A stretch of DNA of 64,000 nucleotides from Streptomyces chromofuscus (GCF_015160875.1 NZ_CP063374.1:1116001-1180000), one strand, 5' to 3'. Positions 25,460 to 34,900 are shown, counted from the first letter of the stretch. Made by a program: numbers and translations. The notes: generated by a model not told the origin, from the letters alone.

Positions 25460-26421
25460 ACATTCTGTTGTGGCATGTGCACGGCTCCTGGACCACGGCG
25501 TTCGTCCAGGGACCGCACACCTACCTCGTTCCTGTCACCCCCGACCGCGACGCGGACGGACTGGGCCGTGCCCGCACGTACACCTGGCCCGCGACGGTAA
25601 GGGAACTGACGCCCGCCCAGCTGCGGGACGCGGAGGTGGACCTGGTGGTCCTCCAGCGCCCGCACGAGCTGCAGCTCGCCGAACGCTGGCTGGGCGGCCG
25701 GCGCCCCGGCCGTGACCTGCCCGCCGTCTACCTGGAGCACAACGCGCCGGACGGCGACGTGCCCACGACCCGGCACCCGTTCGCCGACCGCGACGACCTG
25801 ACGCTGGTGCACGTCACCCCCTTCAACCGCCTGTTCTGGGACTGCGGCGGCACCCGCACCGTGGTGATCGAGCACGGCATCGTCGACCCGGGCCACCGCT
25901 ACACCGGCCGCCTCCCGCGGGCGGCCGTCGTCGTCAACGAGCCCGTGCGCCGAGCCCGTTGCACCGGTACCGACCTGCTGCCCGAACTGGCCCGCGCGGC
26001 GCCGCTGGACGTCTTCGGCATGCGCACCGAAGGTCTCGCCGACCACCTCGGCCTGCCCGAGGAACGCTGCCGCTCCGCCGATCTGCCGCAGGGCGAGCTG
26101 CACCCTGCCATGGCCGAACGCCGGTTGTACCTGCACCCGGTGCGCTGGACGTCCCTCGGCCTGGCGCTGCTGGAGGCCATGCACCTGGGCATGCCGGTCG
26201 TGGCGCTCGCCACCACGGAGGTGGTCGAGGCGGTCCCGCCGGACGCGGGCACGCTGTCCACCCGCCCCGAGGTGCTGGCCCGGGCCGCCCGGCGCTACCT
26301 CGAAGAGCCCGAGGCCGCCGCCGAGGACGGCGCACGGGCGCGCCAGGCGGCCCTGGAACGGTACGGGCTCAAGCGCTTCTTGGACGACTGGGAGCGCCTG
26401 TTGACGGAGGTGCGCTCATGA
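25456..26421 (+). CDS. GT4-like glycosyltransferase
   Basis: The 321-residue protein begins MNILLWHVHGSWTTAFVQG and has a GT-B fold with YLEHNAPDGDVP, a HVTPFNRLFW segment and, in the C-lobe, LYLHPVRWTSLGLALLEAMHLGMPVVALATTEVVEA. The last contains the GT4 E-x7-E-like motif (LGLALLEAM, MPVV). It resembles small glycosyltransferases of actinobacterial glycan clusters annotated as group 1 family proteins. Donor and acceptor unknown. Start and stop each share four bases (ATGA) with the neighbouring GT9 and GT4 genes. Confidence 0.8.
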   Translation: MNILLWHVHGSWTTAFVQGPHTYLVPVTPDRDADGLGRARTYTWPATVRELTPAQLRDAEVDLVVLQRPHELQLAERWLGGRRPGRDLPAVYLEHNAPDGDVPTTRHPFADRDDLTLVHVTPFNRLFWDCGGTRTVVIEHGIVDPGHRYTGRLPRAAVVVNEPVRRARCTGTDLLPELARAAPLDVFGMRTEGLADHLGLPEERCRSADLPQGELHPAMAERRLYLHPVRWTSLGLALLEAMHLGMPVVALATTEVVEAVPPDAGTLSTRPEVLARAARRYLEEPEAAAEDGARARQAALERYGLKRFLDDWERLLTEVRS

Positions 26422-27689
26422 CGTCATCAATCGGATCCCTGGTGCACACCCACCTCGACGGCGACGGGCCGGGATCCCTGTCCGTCGCGCTCGTCTCCGA
26501 GCACGCGAGCCCGCTGGCCGTGCTGGGCGGAGTCGACGCGGGCGGGCAGAACGTGCACGTCGCCTGCCTCGCGAGCGCGCTGGCCGACCGGGGCCACCGG
26601 GTGACCGTGCACACCCGCCGCGACGACCCCGACCTGCCGGACACCGTGCCCCTGCGCGACGGCGTGGACGTGCACCACGTGCCGGCCGGGCCGCCGGAGC
26701 CGATCCCCAAGGACGAACTGCTGCCTCACATGCACGACTTCGCCCGCCACCTGACCCGCGTCTGGCGGTCCGGGAGGCCCGACGTCGTGCACTCGCACTT
26801 CTGGATGTCGGGACTCACCTCCCTGCGCGCGGTGGGCCCGCTGGACCTGCCGCTGCTGCACACCTACCACGCGCTGGGCACGGTGAAGCGGCGCCACCAG
26901 CAGCTCGCCGACACCAGCCCGCCGCAGCGGATCGACCACGAGACGGACGTCGGCCTCGGGTGCGACCGGGTCGTGGCCACCTGCCGCGACGAGATGCTGG
27001 AGCTGTCCCGGATGGGCATCCCCGCCGACAAGGTCAGCGTCGTGCCGTGCGGCGTCGACACCGAGCTGTTCACCCCCCGGGGACCGGCCGCCGGGCGCCG
27101 CACCCAGCGCTACCGGCTGCTGCAGCTGGGCCGGCTCGTCCCCCGCAAGGGCGCGGCCGTCTCCATCGACGCGCTGACCCGGCTGCCGGACACCGAACTC
27201 CTCGTCGTCGGCGGCCCACCGAAGGACCGGCTCGGCGAGGATCCCGAGGTACGGCGCCTGCGCGCCCTCGCCCACCGGGCCGGCGTCGGCGACCGGGTCC
27301 ACTTCACCGGCGGGGTGTCCAGCCGCCAGGTGCCCGCGCTGCTGCGCAGCTCCGACGTGGTGCTGTGTCCGGCCGACTACGAGCCCTTCGGCATCGTGCC
27401 GCTGGAGGCGATGGCCTGCGGCCGGCCGGTCGTCGCCAGCGCGGTGGGCGGCCACCTCGACACCGTCGCCGACCCGGCCACCGGACGGCTCGTGCCGCCC
27501 CGGGACCCCGAGGCGCTCGCCCGTGCCGTCGCCGACCTGCTGGCCCGGCCCGAGGTACGGGCGGCGTGCGGCGCGGCCGGACGCCGGCGTGTGCTGCGCC
27601 GCTACGGCTGGAACCGAGTCGCGGCCGAGACGGAGGCGGCGTACTGCGCCGTCCTGGACGCCCGCCACGCCGTGACGGAGGTGGTGTGA
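26418..27689 (+). CDS. GT4 retaining glycosyltransferase (MshA/sucrose-phosphate-synthase-like)
   Basis: The 423-residue GT-B enzyme has the donor-domain signature GGVDAGGQNVHVACLASAL near the N-terminus, which recalls sucrose-phosphate synthase and MshA. It continues with DVVHSHFWMSGL, LGRLVPRKGAAVSIDAL, and YEPFGIVPLEAMACGRPVVASAVGGH containing the E-x7-E catalytic/donor motif. It is a retaining transferase, most likely using a UDP- or GDP-sugar. ATG 26418 overlaps the upstream stop. The 131 bp after it are the first real gap in the rightward operon, although a GTG at 27686 overlapping its stop is in frame with gmhA. Confidence 0.9.
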   Translation: MTSSIGSLVHTHLDGDGPGSLSVALVSEHASPLAVLGGVDAGGQNVHVACLASALADRGHRVTVHTRRDDPDLPDTVPLRDGVDVHHVPAGPPEPIPKDELLPHMHDFARHLTRVWRSGRPDVVHSHFWMSGLTSLRAVGPLDLPLLHTYHALGTVKRRHQQLADTSPPQRIDHETDVGLGCDRVVATCRDEMLELSRMGIPADKVSVVPCGVDTELFTPRGPAAGRRTQRYRLLQLGRLVPRKGAAVSIDALTRLPDTELLVVGGPPKDRLGEDPEVRRLRALAHRAGVGDRVHFTGGVSSRQVPALLRSSDVVLCPADYEPFGIVPLEAMACGRPVVASAVGGHLDTVADPATGRLVPPRDPEALARAVADLLARPEVRAACGAAGRRRVLRRYGWNRVAAETEAAYCAVLDARHAVTEVV

Positions 27690-27820
27690 GCCATCGACGC
27701 CCGCCGGCCCGGGCGGCCCGCCCGGCCTTCGACAGCGTTCCGACCCACCGCCCAGCACCGACGCCCGAAGGAGGTGCGGGTCCGGCCGCCGTCGCGCGCG
27801 ACGCGGTACGCCCGACCAGC

Positions 27821-28492
27821 ATGAGCGATCTCCCCGTAACCCCCGCGTCCGCCGCGTCCCCCGTCTCCACCCCGGCGGCGGCGCTGGAGGCCGCGCGGGG
27901 CCACTGCCGGTCCCTGGAACAGGCCCTGGTCCGGCTGCGCCGGGACGGGCTCGGCCGCATAGCCGACTGGGGCGGCCGGCTCGCCGCCGTCCTGCCCGCC
28001 GGCGGCCGCCTCCTGGCCGCGGGCAACGGCGGCAGCGCCGCCCAGGCCCAGCATCTGACCGCCGAGCTCGTGGGCCGGTACCGCAGGGAGCGGCCCGCCT
28101 ACTCGGCGATCTCCCTGCACGCCGAGACCTCCAGCCTCACCGCGCTCGGCAACGACTACGGATTCGACCAGGTGTACGCCCGCCAGGTGGCCGCCCACGG
28201 CCGTCCCGGGGACGTCCTGGTGCTGCTGTCCACCTCCGGCCGCAGCGCCAACCTGATCAGCGCGGCCGTGACCGCCCGCACGGCGGGGCTGCGCGTCTGG
28301 GCGATGACGGGGCCGCAGCCGAACCCGCTGGCCGAGGCCGCGGACGAGGCGCTGTGCATCGACGCCGACACCGCGGCGACCGTCCAGGAGGCCCATCTGG
28401 TCGCCGTGCACCTGCTGTGCGAGGCGTTCGACGCGGCGCTCGCCCCCGGTGCCGCGACCCGCGCCGTCGCCGCCCACGGGAGAGCGTCGTGA
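27821..28492 (+). CDS. gmhA: Sedoheptulose 7-phosphate isomerase
   Basis: The 223-residue SIS-domain protein has the phosphosugar loop AAGNGGSAAQAQHLTAELVGRY (GNGGS at 68-72), HAETSSLTALGNDYGFD with the GmhA-type Glu and Asp, LLSTSGRSANLI and the C-terminal VQEAHLVAVHLLCEAFD. GmhA converts sedoheptulose 7-phosphate to D-glycero-D-manno-heptose 7-phosphate, the first step to nucleotide heptose. The start is ambiguous: ATG 27821 has no strong ribosome binding site, while an in-frame GTG at 27686 overlaps the previous stop with GGAGG just upstream and would add 45 Pro/Ala-rich residues. Family length favours 27821. Its stop overlaps GTG of hldE. Confidence 0.9.
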   Translation: MSDLPVTPASAASPVSTPAAALEAARGHCRSLEQALVRLRRDGLGRIADWGGRLAAVLPAGGRLLAAGNGGSAAQAQHLTAELVGRYRRERPAYSAISLHAETSSLTALGNDYGFDQVYARQVAAHGRPGDVLVLLSTSGRSANLISAAVTARTAGLRVWAMTGPQPNPLAEAADEALCIDADTAATVQEAHLVAVHLLCEAFDAALAPGAATRAVAAHGRAS

Positions 28493-29904
28493 CGGGGCCG
28501 AAGCCCCTGGTGGTCGTCGGGGACGTCCTGCTCGACGAGGACATCGAGGGCGTCGCCACCCGCCTGGCCCCGGACGCGCCCGCCCCGGTCGTCGACGTCA
28601 CCCAGGACAGCACCCATCCCGGCGGGGCGGGCCTGGCCGCCGCGCTGGCCGCCCGGGGCGGGCGCGAAGTGGTGCTGGTGACCGCGCTCGGCGACGACGA
28701 GGCGAGCGAAGCGGTACGCGGTCAGCTGCGCGGCCGGGTCCGGCTGGTGGAGATCCCGCTGACCGGCAGCCTGCCGGTGAAGACGCGGGTGATGGCGGGC
28801 GGGCGCCCGCTGGTGCGCATCGACCGGGGTGGCGGCACGCCGGGCGAACCCGACGAGGCGGTACGGGAGGCGCTCACCCAGGCGCACGCCGTGCTCGTCG
28901 CCGACTACGGGCGGCACACGGTGCGAGCCGTGCGGCAGCACCTGGCCGCGGTCGTCCCGCGCACGCCCCTGGTGTGGGACCCGCACCCCAGGGGCGAGGA
29001 ACCCGTGCCGGGCGCCCGGCTGGTCACGCCCAACGCGGGCGAGGCGCGCGGTCTGTGCCCCTCCGTGGGCCCCGTGGGATCCGGGGGCCCGGCGGGCTCC
29101 GCCGACTCGCTGCGCGCCCACGCCGAACGCGGAGTGGCGCTCGCGGAACGCTGGCAGGCGGCGGGCGTCGCGGTGACGCTCGGCGACCGGGGTGTCCTGC
29201 TGGCCCGGCCCGGCGACGGCACGCCGATGCTGATTCCGCCGCCGTACCGGGCCACCGGCGACCCGTGCGGCGCCGGTGACTGCTTCGCCGCGACGACCGC
29301 CTCCGCGCTGGCGGACGGCGCGCTGCCGGAGGAGGCGCTGCAGCGGGCGGTGGCCGAAGCGGCGGCGTTCGTGTCGGAGGGCGGGGCCGGCAACCCGGCG
29401 CTGTGGCGGACCACGCCCCCCTCGCCCGCCCCCGACGCGCCGGGCACCGACCCCTTCGCCCTCGCCGAGCAGGTCCGGACGCGCGGCGGGACGGTGGTCG
29501 CCACCGGCGGCTGCTTCGACCTGCTGCACGCCGGGCACGTCGGGCTGCTGGACAGCGCCCGCGGCGTCGGCGACTGTCTGATCGTCTGCGTCAACTCGGA
29601 CGCCTCCGTGGCCCGTCTCAAGGGCCCGGGACGGCCGCTCAACCCGGTCGCGGACCGCGTCCGCGTCCTGCAGGCCCTCGGCAGCGTCGACGCCGTGGCG
29701 GTCTTCGACGAGGACACCCCCGGGGAGCTGCTCGCCCGGCTGCGGCCCGACGTGTGGGTGAAGGGCGGCGACTACTCCGTCCAGGACCTGCCCGAGGCCG
29801 AGGTCCTGCGGGCGTGGGGCGGCCAGGCGGTGGTCCTGCCCTACCTGGACGGCCGGTCCACGACCGTGCTGGCCCGCCGCGCGGCCCGCGCCGCCGCCCC
29901 GTGA
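28489..29904 (+). CDS. hldE: Bifunctional heptose 7-phosphate kinase / heptose 1-phosphate nucleotidyltransferase
   Basis: The 471-residue protein fuses a PfkB/ribokinase-type kinase (about 1-315) to a cytidylyltransferase-fold domain (about 335-471), the same architecture and length as E. coli HldE. The kinase has GGAGLAAALAARG, the anion hole/catalytic GAGDCF near residue 260; the C-domain has GGCFDLLHAGHVG with the HxGH motif (347-350) and VWVKGGDYSVQDLPE. It would phosphorylate heptose 7-phosphate at C1 and, after GmhB, make ADP-heptose (the nucleotide is inferred). GTGA overlaps tie it to gmhA before and the GT9 gene after. Confidence 0.95.
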   Translation: MTGPKPLVVVGDVLLDEDIEGVATRLAPDAPAPVVDVTQDSTHPGGAGLAAALAARGGREVVLVTALGDDEASEAVRGQLRGRVRLVEIPLTGSLPVKTRVMAGGRPLVRIDRGGGTPGEPDEAVREALTQAHAVLVADYGRHTVRAVRQHLAAVVPRTPLVWDPHPRGEEPVPGARLVTPNAGEARGLCPSVGPVGSGGPAGSADSLRAHAERGVALAERWQAAGVAVTLGDRGVLLARPGDGTPMLIPPPYRATGDPCGAGDCFAATTASALADGALPEEALQRAVAEAAAFVSEGGAGNPALWRTTPPSPAPDAPGTDPFALAEQVRTRGGTVVATGGCFDLLHAGHVGLLDSARGVGDCLIVCVNSDASVARLKGPGRPLNPVADRVRVLQALGSVDAVAVFDEDTPGELLARLRPDVWVKGGDYSVQDLPEAEVLRAWGGQAVVLPYLDGRSTTVLARRAARAAAP

Positions 29905-30914
29905 CGGCGCCGCCGACCCCCCGGGTGCTGGTGCTGCGCGCGCTCGGCCTGGGCGATCTGCTGACCGCGGTCCCCGCCCTGCGGGCGCTGCGCCGGCACG
30001 TCCCCGGCCACGAGCTGGTGCTGGCCGCCCCGCGGCGCCTGTCGGGACCGGCCGCCGCCACCGGCCTGGTCGACCGGCTGCTGCCCACCTCGGCCCCGGG
30101 CCGCGAGGTGCCGGCCGAGCTGCCCTGGACGGGCCCGCCGCCCGAACTCGCCGTCGACCTGCACGGCAACGGCCCGCCGAGCCATCGCCTCCTCGAACAC
30201 CTGCACCCAGATCGCCTGTTCGCCTACGTCAATCCGGACACGCCCACCATCACCGGTCCCCGCTGGCGGGAGGACGAGCACGAACGGGACCGCTGGTGCC
30301 GGCTGCTGCACTGGTACGACGTCCCGGCCGACCCCCTGGACCTGCGCATCCCGGCGCCGACGCCACCGTCTCCCGCGCCGGGCGCCGTCGTCGTGCATCC
30401 CGGCGCCGACGCCGCCGCACGCCGCTGGCCGAAGGAGCGGTTCGCGGCCGTGGCCCGGGAACTGCGCCGGTCCGGTCACGACGTCGTGGTCACCGCGGGG
30501 GCGGGCGAGGGCGCGCTGGCCGGGTACGTGGCGGAGCGGGCCGGGCTGGCGCCGTCGGCGGTCCTCGGCGGCACCGGTGACGTGCCGTTCGACCAGCTGG
30601 CCGCACTGGTCGCGCAGGCCCGCTGCGTGGTGGTGGGCGACACCGGGCTCGCCCATCTGGCCACGGCCCTGGGCACCTGCTCAGTCGTCCTCTTCGGCCC
30701 GGTCGCCCCTCGGCTGTGGGGCCCGCCGCCCGACCCGCGCCACCGGGTGCTGTGGCATCCCGGGCAGGACGACTCCCCCCGCCCGGGCGACGCCCACGGC
30801 CGGACGCCGGACGCCCGGCTGCTGCGGATCGGCGTCGAGGAGGTCGTCGAGGCGGTGCGGGCGGTGACGGCCGGTGCGGCGGACGCACCGGTCACCGGGT
30901 CGGTACGCGGCTGA
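29901..30914 (+). CDS. Family 9 glycosyltransferase (heptosyltransferase-like)
   Basis: The 337-residue GT9 protein starts RVLVLRALGLGDLLTAVPALRALRR, the classic heptosyltransferase N-terminus, includes LAVDLHGNGPPSH, the nucleotide-lobe VVHPGADAAARRWPKERFAAVA, and VVGDTGLAHLATALGTCSVVLFGPVAP near the C-terminus. It is the nearest to canonical WaaC/WaaF of the three GT9 proteins here and directly follows hldE (GTG 29901 inside the hldE stop), so an ADP-heptose donor is a reasonable inference. It ends the rightward operon, facing the MFS gene 84 bp away. Confidence 0.92.
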   Translation: MTAPPTPRVLVLRALGLGDLLTAVPALRALRRHVPGHELVLAAPRRLSGPAAATGLVDRLLPTSAPGREVPAELPWTGPPPELAVDLHGNGPPSHRLLEHLHPDRLFAYVNPDTPTITGPRWREDEHERDRWCRLLHWYDVPADPLDLRIPAPTPPSPAPGAVVVHPGADAAARRWPKERFAAVARELRRSGHDVVVTAGAGEGALAGYVAERAGLAPSAVLGGTGDVPFDQLAALVAQARCVVVGDTGLAHLATALGTCSVVLFGPVAPRLWGPPPDPRHRVLWHPGQDDSPRPGDAHGRTPDARLLRIGVEEVVEAVRAVTAGAADAPVTGSVRG

Positions 30915-30998
30915 CGGGCCCGCCCGACGCCGGCCGGTGTCAACCAGCGTCGAGGCGCACCTCGGGCACCAGGCCGAGGCGTGGAGCCGTTCGTGGGC

Positions 30999-32345
30999 TC
31001 AGGCGGCCGTGCTCAGCGCCGGCTGCTGTGCCGTGCCCTCGCGCTCACCGGTCCGCAGGGTCACCGGCGTCCTCGTGCGGCGCTCCCGCAGCAGGTAGCC
31101 CGTGCCCAGGGCGCCGGCGATGACCAGGCCGCCGATCACCAGCGCGCCCCGGGCCCCGGCGACTTCCATCAGCAGACCCAGCAGCGGCGGACCGGCGAGG
31201 CCCCAGGCGGTGCTGATGCTGCCCCAGACGCCGAGGACACGGCCGCGCATGTGGGCGGGCGGGTCGGTCTGGAGCACGGTCGTGCCGGCGGTGTCGGAGA
31301 CGGACTCCACGACGGCCATGGGCAGCACGAGCACGAGCAGGACGGCGACCGACGGGGACAGTCCCGCCACCGACTGGAGCAGCGCGCCGGTCGCCGCCAG
31401 GGCGCCCACCAGCCGCACCGAGGGCTTGCGCAGCCGCGCGCCGAGCACCGCGCCGACGATGCCGCCGACGGCGAGGACCGTCGAGACGGTACCGAAGGCG
31501 CCCGCCCCGGCCGCGAGCGGGCCGGTGACGAGGACGGCGAGGGTCAGGCCGTAGTTCCGGCCGAAGACCGCGCTGATCCCGGTGATGCCGGCGAGCGCGA
31601 CCAGCCGGGGACGGCGCACGAAGTAGGCGAGGCCCTGCCGCACGCCCATGTCCGGCCCGGCGGACTTCCGTGCCGCCGCCCCGGAGCCCCGCTGGGCGGG
31701 GACGACATGCGTGACCGCGCCGGCGGCGGGACGCAGGAACGGGATGACCGCGGCGACGAAGAGGAAGGACAGCCCGTTGGCCGCGTAGGCGGCGGCTGTG
31801 CCGAGGAAGCCGACGGCGACACCGGCGAGCGCCGTGCCGACGAGCCGGCCGGCACTGTGCACCAGCGAACCCACGCCGATGGCGGAGGGCACGTCCTCGG
31901 GGGGGACGAGGTCGTTGCCCAGCAGGGCGCAGGCGGGGCCGTCGACCGTGGCGATGGTCCCGGTGACGGCCGCGAGCACCAGCAGGACCGCCAGGTCGAG
32001 CCGGTCGGTCGCCACCAGGACGGCCGTCACGAGGGCGACCACGCCGAGCAACGCCTGACTGACGAGGGCGGTGAGCTTGCGGGGCCAGCGGTCGACGGCG
32101 GCGCCGCCCGCGAGGCTCACCAGGAGGGCGGGCGCGGCCTGCACCGACACGGACAGCCCGGTGGCGGCGGCCGACCCGGTGATCTGGAGCACCAGCAGGT
32201 TCTGCACCGTGAGCTGCATCCACGTACCGGCGTTGGACACGAAGTTCGCCAGTGACCACCAGCGCATGCTGCGGTACTTCAGGGAGCGCCAGGGAGAGCG
32301 GGAGCCGGCGTCGGGAGGCGGGGCGGAGGCAGGTGAGGAAGGCAC
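30999..32345 (-). CDS. MFS exporter (EntS/MFS_3-like)
   Basis: The protein of about 448 residues has some twelve hydrophobic segments of the major facilitator superfamily. It begins near VPSSPASAPPPDAGSRSPWRSLKYRSMRWWSLANFVSNAGTWMQ, where FxSNxGTWMQ is typical of the MFS_3 exporter group, and includes the loop motif GGAAVDRWPRKL (DRxxRR-like). The start is approximate: GTG 32345 is plausible but has no good ribosome binding site. It lies between the two arms of the glycan cluster and could export its product, yet it could equally be an unrelated drug efflux pump. Confidence 0.82.
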   Translation of the reverse strand: MPSSPASAPPPDAGSRSPWRSLKYRSMRWWSLANFVSNAGTWMQLTVQNLLVLQITGSAAATGLSVSVQAAPALLVSLAGGAAVDRWPRKLTALVSQALLGVVALVTAVLVATDRLDLAVLLVLAAVTGTIATVDGPACALLGNDLVPPEDVPSAIGVGSLVHSAGRLVGTALAGVAVGFLGTAAAYAANGLSFLFVAAVIPFLRPAAGAVTHVVPAQRGSGAAARKSAGPDMGVRQGLAYFVRRPRLVALAGITGISAVFGRNYGLTLAVLVTGPLAAGAGAFGTVSTVLAVGGIVGAVLGARLRKPSVRLVGALAATGALLQSVAGLSPSVAVLLVLVLPMAVVESVSDTAGTTVLQTDPPAHMRGRVLGVWGSISTAWGLAGPPLLGLLMEVAGARGALVIGGLVIAGALGTGYLLRERRTRTPVTLRTGEREGTAQQPALSTAA

Positions 32346-32651
32346 AGGAGCACTCGGATGACAGGGGCGCGGTCGGCGCGGAAGGTCGTTCAATCCGGCC
32401 GAGCTCGGAACACCGGCTGCACTGCGGGAGTCGCTCCACCTGGATCTGGGCGCCGCCCATCGTGGCAGACGGGACTTGTGAGTCGGGACCGCCGCGCTCG
32501 CTCCGGGAAGATCCACGAACGCCAACCGGCCCCCTCACGTGGGCATTTGCCCCTATCTGTGCACTTGCTCACAGGTTCCCGGGCTGATCCCGTTATGCGA
32601 CGCACGTCACGGGAACGCGGGGAATCGAAACCTCACCACAGTGGAGGAGTC

Positions 32652-32846
32652 ATGGCTGGAATCAGCCCCCCGGATCTGCAGAAGGCCCTGTCCGGCGCGG
32701 AGTACCCGGCCGACCGCGACCAGCTGGTCAAGGTGGCCCGGAACAACCACGCGTCCAAGGAGGTCACCGAGCGGATCGAGCACCTCGGCAAGAAGAAGTA
32801 CGAAAACCCCGCCGAGGTCAGCAAGGCCGTCTTCCAGAACGAGTGA
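32652..32846 (+). CDS. DUF2795-family small protein
   Basis: This 64-residue soluble protein, MAGISPPDLQKALSGAEYP onward, matches the DUF2795 family (ALxGxxYPADRDQLVxxAxxNxAxxEVxxxIExLxxxxYENPAEVSKAV). The family has no established function. GGAGG sits seven bases before the ATG at 32652. It is monocistronic, preceded by 288 bp without another gene and followed by a very strong hairpin terminator. Confidence 0.9.
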   Translation: MAGISPPDLQKALSGAEYPADRDQLVKVARNNHASKEVTERIEHLGKKKYENPAEVSKAVFQNE

Positions 32847-32860
32847 CACACGGCCCTCGC

Positions 32861-32887
32861 GGCGGCCGGGCCCGGCGCCCGGCCGCC
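32861..32887. terminator. Strong hairpin terminator
   Basis: GGCGGCCGGGC (32861-32871) and GCCCGGCCGCC (32877-32887) form a perfect 11-bp GC stem with a 5-base loop, 15 bp after the DUF2795 stop and before the end of the convergent GT2 gene. Confidence 0.75.
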
Positions 32888-32993
32888 GTCGCGTGTGCGG
32901 ACTGCCCTCTTCCCGGCCGCCGGTAGGTGTACGGCCCGTCCTCTTCCCGGCGGCCGATCAGCGCGCCGGCCGCCGATCGGCGTGCGAGCCCGT

Positions 32994-33965
32994 TCAGCCG
33001 ACGTACCTGCGCGCGGGCGAGTGCCGGCGCGCCCGCTCCAGCGCCATCAGGCGCGCCTCGAGGTCGGCCGGGACGGGGTCGCGCTGCTTGAGCACCCAGG
33101 GCAGCCCGGCCGCCGCCAGCGCGAAGGCCCGTACGGACGCCCGGTCCCGGGGGACGGTCCGCAGCAGATGGCCCGTGCGGCGCAGGGCGGAGCGCCAGGG
33201 GCGGCGCAGCCAGGTGAACCACAGGGTGTTGCGCAGGCCGAGCACGCGCCGGGCGGTGCTGTCGCGGAGCGGCGACGCGGCGTGGTGGATGGTCAGTTCC
33301 GGTGCGTAGCACAGCCAGTGCCCCCGGCGCAGCAGGTCGGTGGCCAGCAGTTCCTCCTCCCCGCCGATCCACAGCCCGGCGTGGAAGCCGCCCACCGCGC
33401 GGAAGGCGTCGACGCGCATCACCGTCGCCGCGGCGAGGAACGACCCGAGGGCCGGCCCGGGCAGCCAGTCGGGACCGGTCAGGGGCGAGTCGCGCAGTTC
33501 GGCGACCACGGGGTCCTCCTCCCCGGACGGCTCGACGACGATACGGGCCGTGACGGCCGCCAGCTGCGGGTGCGCGTCGAGCAGGTCCGCGGCCCGCCGC
33601 AGGGAGCCCGGATCCCACCACGTGTCGTCGTCGCAGAAGGCCACGTACGGCGTCCGCACGTGCCGGATCGCGAGGTTCCGCCCCACGGCGCCCAGGTTCC
33701 GCCCCGGGCGCAGCAGCAGGACGTCCGGGAAGTCCCGGGCGACGGCTTCGGCGGTGCCGTCGCCGGAGTCGTTGTCGGTGACCACGATTCGGGGCCGCTC
33801 GGGGAGGTCCCCCATGATGCGCAGGGTGCGCAGCAGTTCGACACGACGGTCCTTGGTGATCACCACGACCGTCGTACGGGGGTCTTCGCAGGTCCCGGGG
33901 GCGGTGACCCCGCCGGGGTCCGGGCGGCCGGAGCCGCGGTGGGCTCGCCGGGGGTCGTGCGCCAT
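32994..33965 (-). CDS. Family 2 glycosyltransferase (paralogue A)
   Basis: The 323-residue GT-A enzyme shows TTVVVITKDRRVELLRTL, the nucleotide-site VTDNDSGDGT, LGAVGRNLAIRHVRTPYVAFCDDDTWW containing the DDD metal motif, and ELLATDLLRRGHWLCYAPE. It is a close paralogue of the next gene, sharing the order of all these blocks and a Leu/Arg-rich C-terminal third. Such rhamnosyl/galactosyltransferase-like proteins are common in actinobacterial glycan clusters; the sugar is unknown. ATG 33965 follows GGAAGGAG on the minus strand. It is the last gene of a four-gene leftward arm. Confidence 0.88.
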   Translation of the reverse strand: MAHDPRRAHRGSGRPDPGGVTAPGTCEDPRTTVVVITKDRRVELLRTLRIMGDLPERPRIVVTDNDSGDGTAEAVARDFPDVLLLRPGRNLGAVGRNLAIRHVRTPYVAFCDDDTWWDPGSLRRAADLLDAHPQLAAVTARIVVEPSGEEDPVVAELRDSPLTGPDWLPGPALGSFLAAATVMRVDAFRAVGGFHAGLWIGGEEELLATDLLRRGHWLCYAPELTIHHAASPLRDSTARRVLGLRNTLWFTWLRRPWRSALRRTGHLLRTVPRDRASVRAFALAAAGLPWVLKQRDPVPADLEARLMALERARRHSPARRYVG

Positions 33966-33991
33966 GGGTGCTCCTTCCGCATCGGCGGCGC

Positions 33992-34900
33992 TCACGGGGC
34001 CGCCCGGTCCAGCAGCCGGGCGGCGTGTTCGATGCGGTCGGGAAGCGTGCGGCGGTCCCGCAGCGCGGCGGGGAGCCGGGCGAGTGTGCCGCGCAGGGCG
34101 GCGCCGGCCTGCCGTTCGCCCCGGGCCGCCGCGGCGCACAGCCGGGCGGTGTGCCGCAGGGCGACCGGCACTGGGCGGCGCAGCCAGGCGGTGAGCAGGG
34201 CGTTCCGCAGCTGGACGGCCGAGCGGCCGGGGCGCTCGCCCGGGTCCGGGTGGTGCACGGCCGTCACCGAGGGCACATGGTTCACGCCCCAGCCCCTGGC
34301 CACCAGGTCGTAGGCGAGCAGGGTCTCCTCGCCGCCGAAGAACAGCACCCGGTGGTAACCGCCGGCCTCCAGGAACGCCCGCCGCCGGACCACGGCCGCG
34401 CACGCCAGGAAACCCAGGACCGGACGGCCCGGCAGGTCGGCGGCGGGCGGCAGCGGGGACTCGGCGAGCACGGAGTTCAGGGGGTCCTCGACGGCGTCGG
34501 GGCCGACCAGCGTCCGCGCGGCCAGCAGGCCCAGGCGTGGGTGGGCGTCGAGGAGGTCGGCGGCGTGGTCCAGCGCCCCGGGCGCCCACCAGGAGTCGTC
34601 GTCGCTGAAGGCCACGTAGGGCGTCGTGGCGTGCCGCACCGCGAGGTTGCGGCCCAGCGCGCCGGTGTTGCGGCCGAGGGCCAGCACCCGCGCGCCCACC
34701 GGGTGCCCGCGCACCGCGTCCACCGTCCCGTCGACGGAGCCGTTGTCGACGACGACGACCTCGGGACGCTCGGGCAGCGCGGCCAGCCGGTCCAGGGTGC
34801 GCAGCACGCTCCGGCGCCGGTTGCGGGTGATCATCGCGACGGTCACCCGGCGGGAGCGCCGGCCGGCCGCGGGAGGCCGGGAGTCGACGGCTTCGGCCAC
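33992..34900 (-). CDS. Family 2 glycosyltransferase (paralogue B)
   Basis: The 302-residue paralogue of the neighbouring gene has VTVAMITRNRRRSVLRTLDRL, VVVDNGSVDGTVDAV, LGRNTGALGRNLAVRHATTPYVAFSDDDSWW and FFGGEETLLAYDLVARGWG. Again the DDD motif and the late ED/EE catalytic region are intact, so both copies should be active. GTG 34900 is preferred because GGAGGAG precedes it by three to nine bases; an in-frame extension to 34996 has no ribosome binding site. The 26-bp gap to paralogue A suggests one transcript and an origin by tandem duplication. Confidence 0.88.
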   Translation of the reverse strand: MAEAVDSRPPAAGRRSRRVTVAMITRNRRRSVLRTLDRLAALPERPEVVVVDNGSVDGTVDAVRGHPVGARVLALGRNTGALGRNLAVRHATTPYVAFSDDDSWWAPGALDHAADLLDAHPRLGLLAARTLVGPDAVEDPLNSVLAESPLPPAADLPGRPVLGFLACAAVVRRRAFLEAGGYHRVLFFGGEETLLAYDLVARGWGVNHVPSVTAVHHPDPGERPGRSAVQLRNALLTAWLRRPVPVALRHTARLCAAAARGERQAGAALRGTLARLPAALRDRRTLPDRIEHAARLLDRAAP

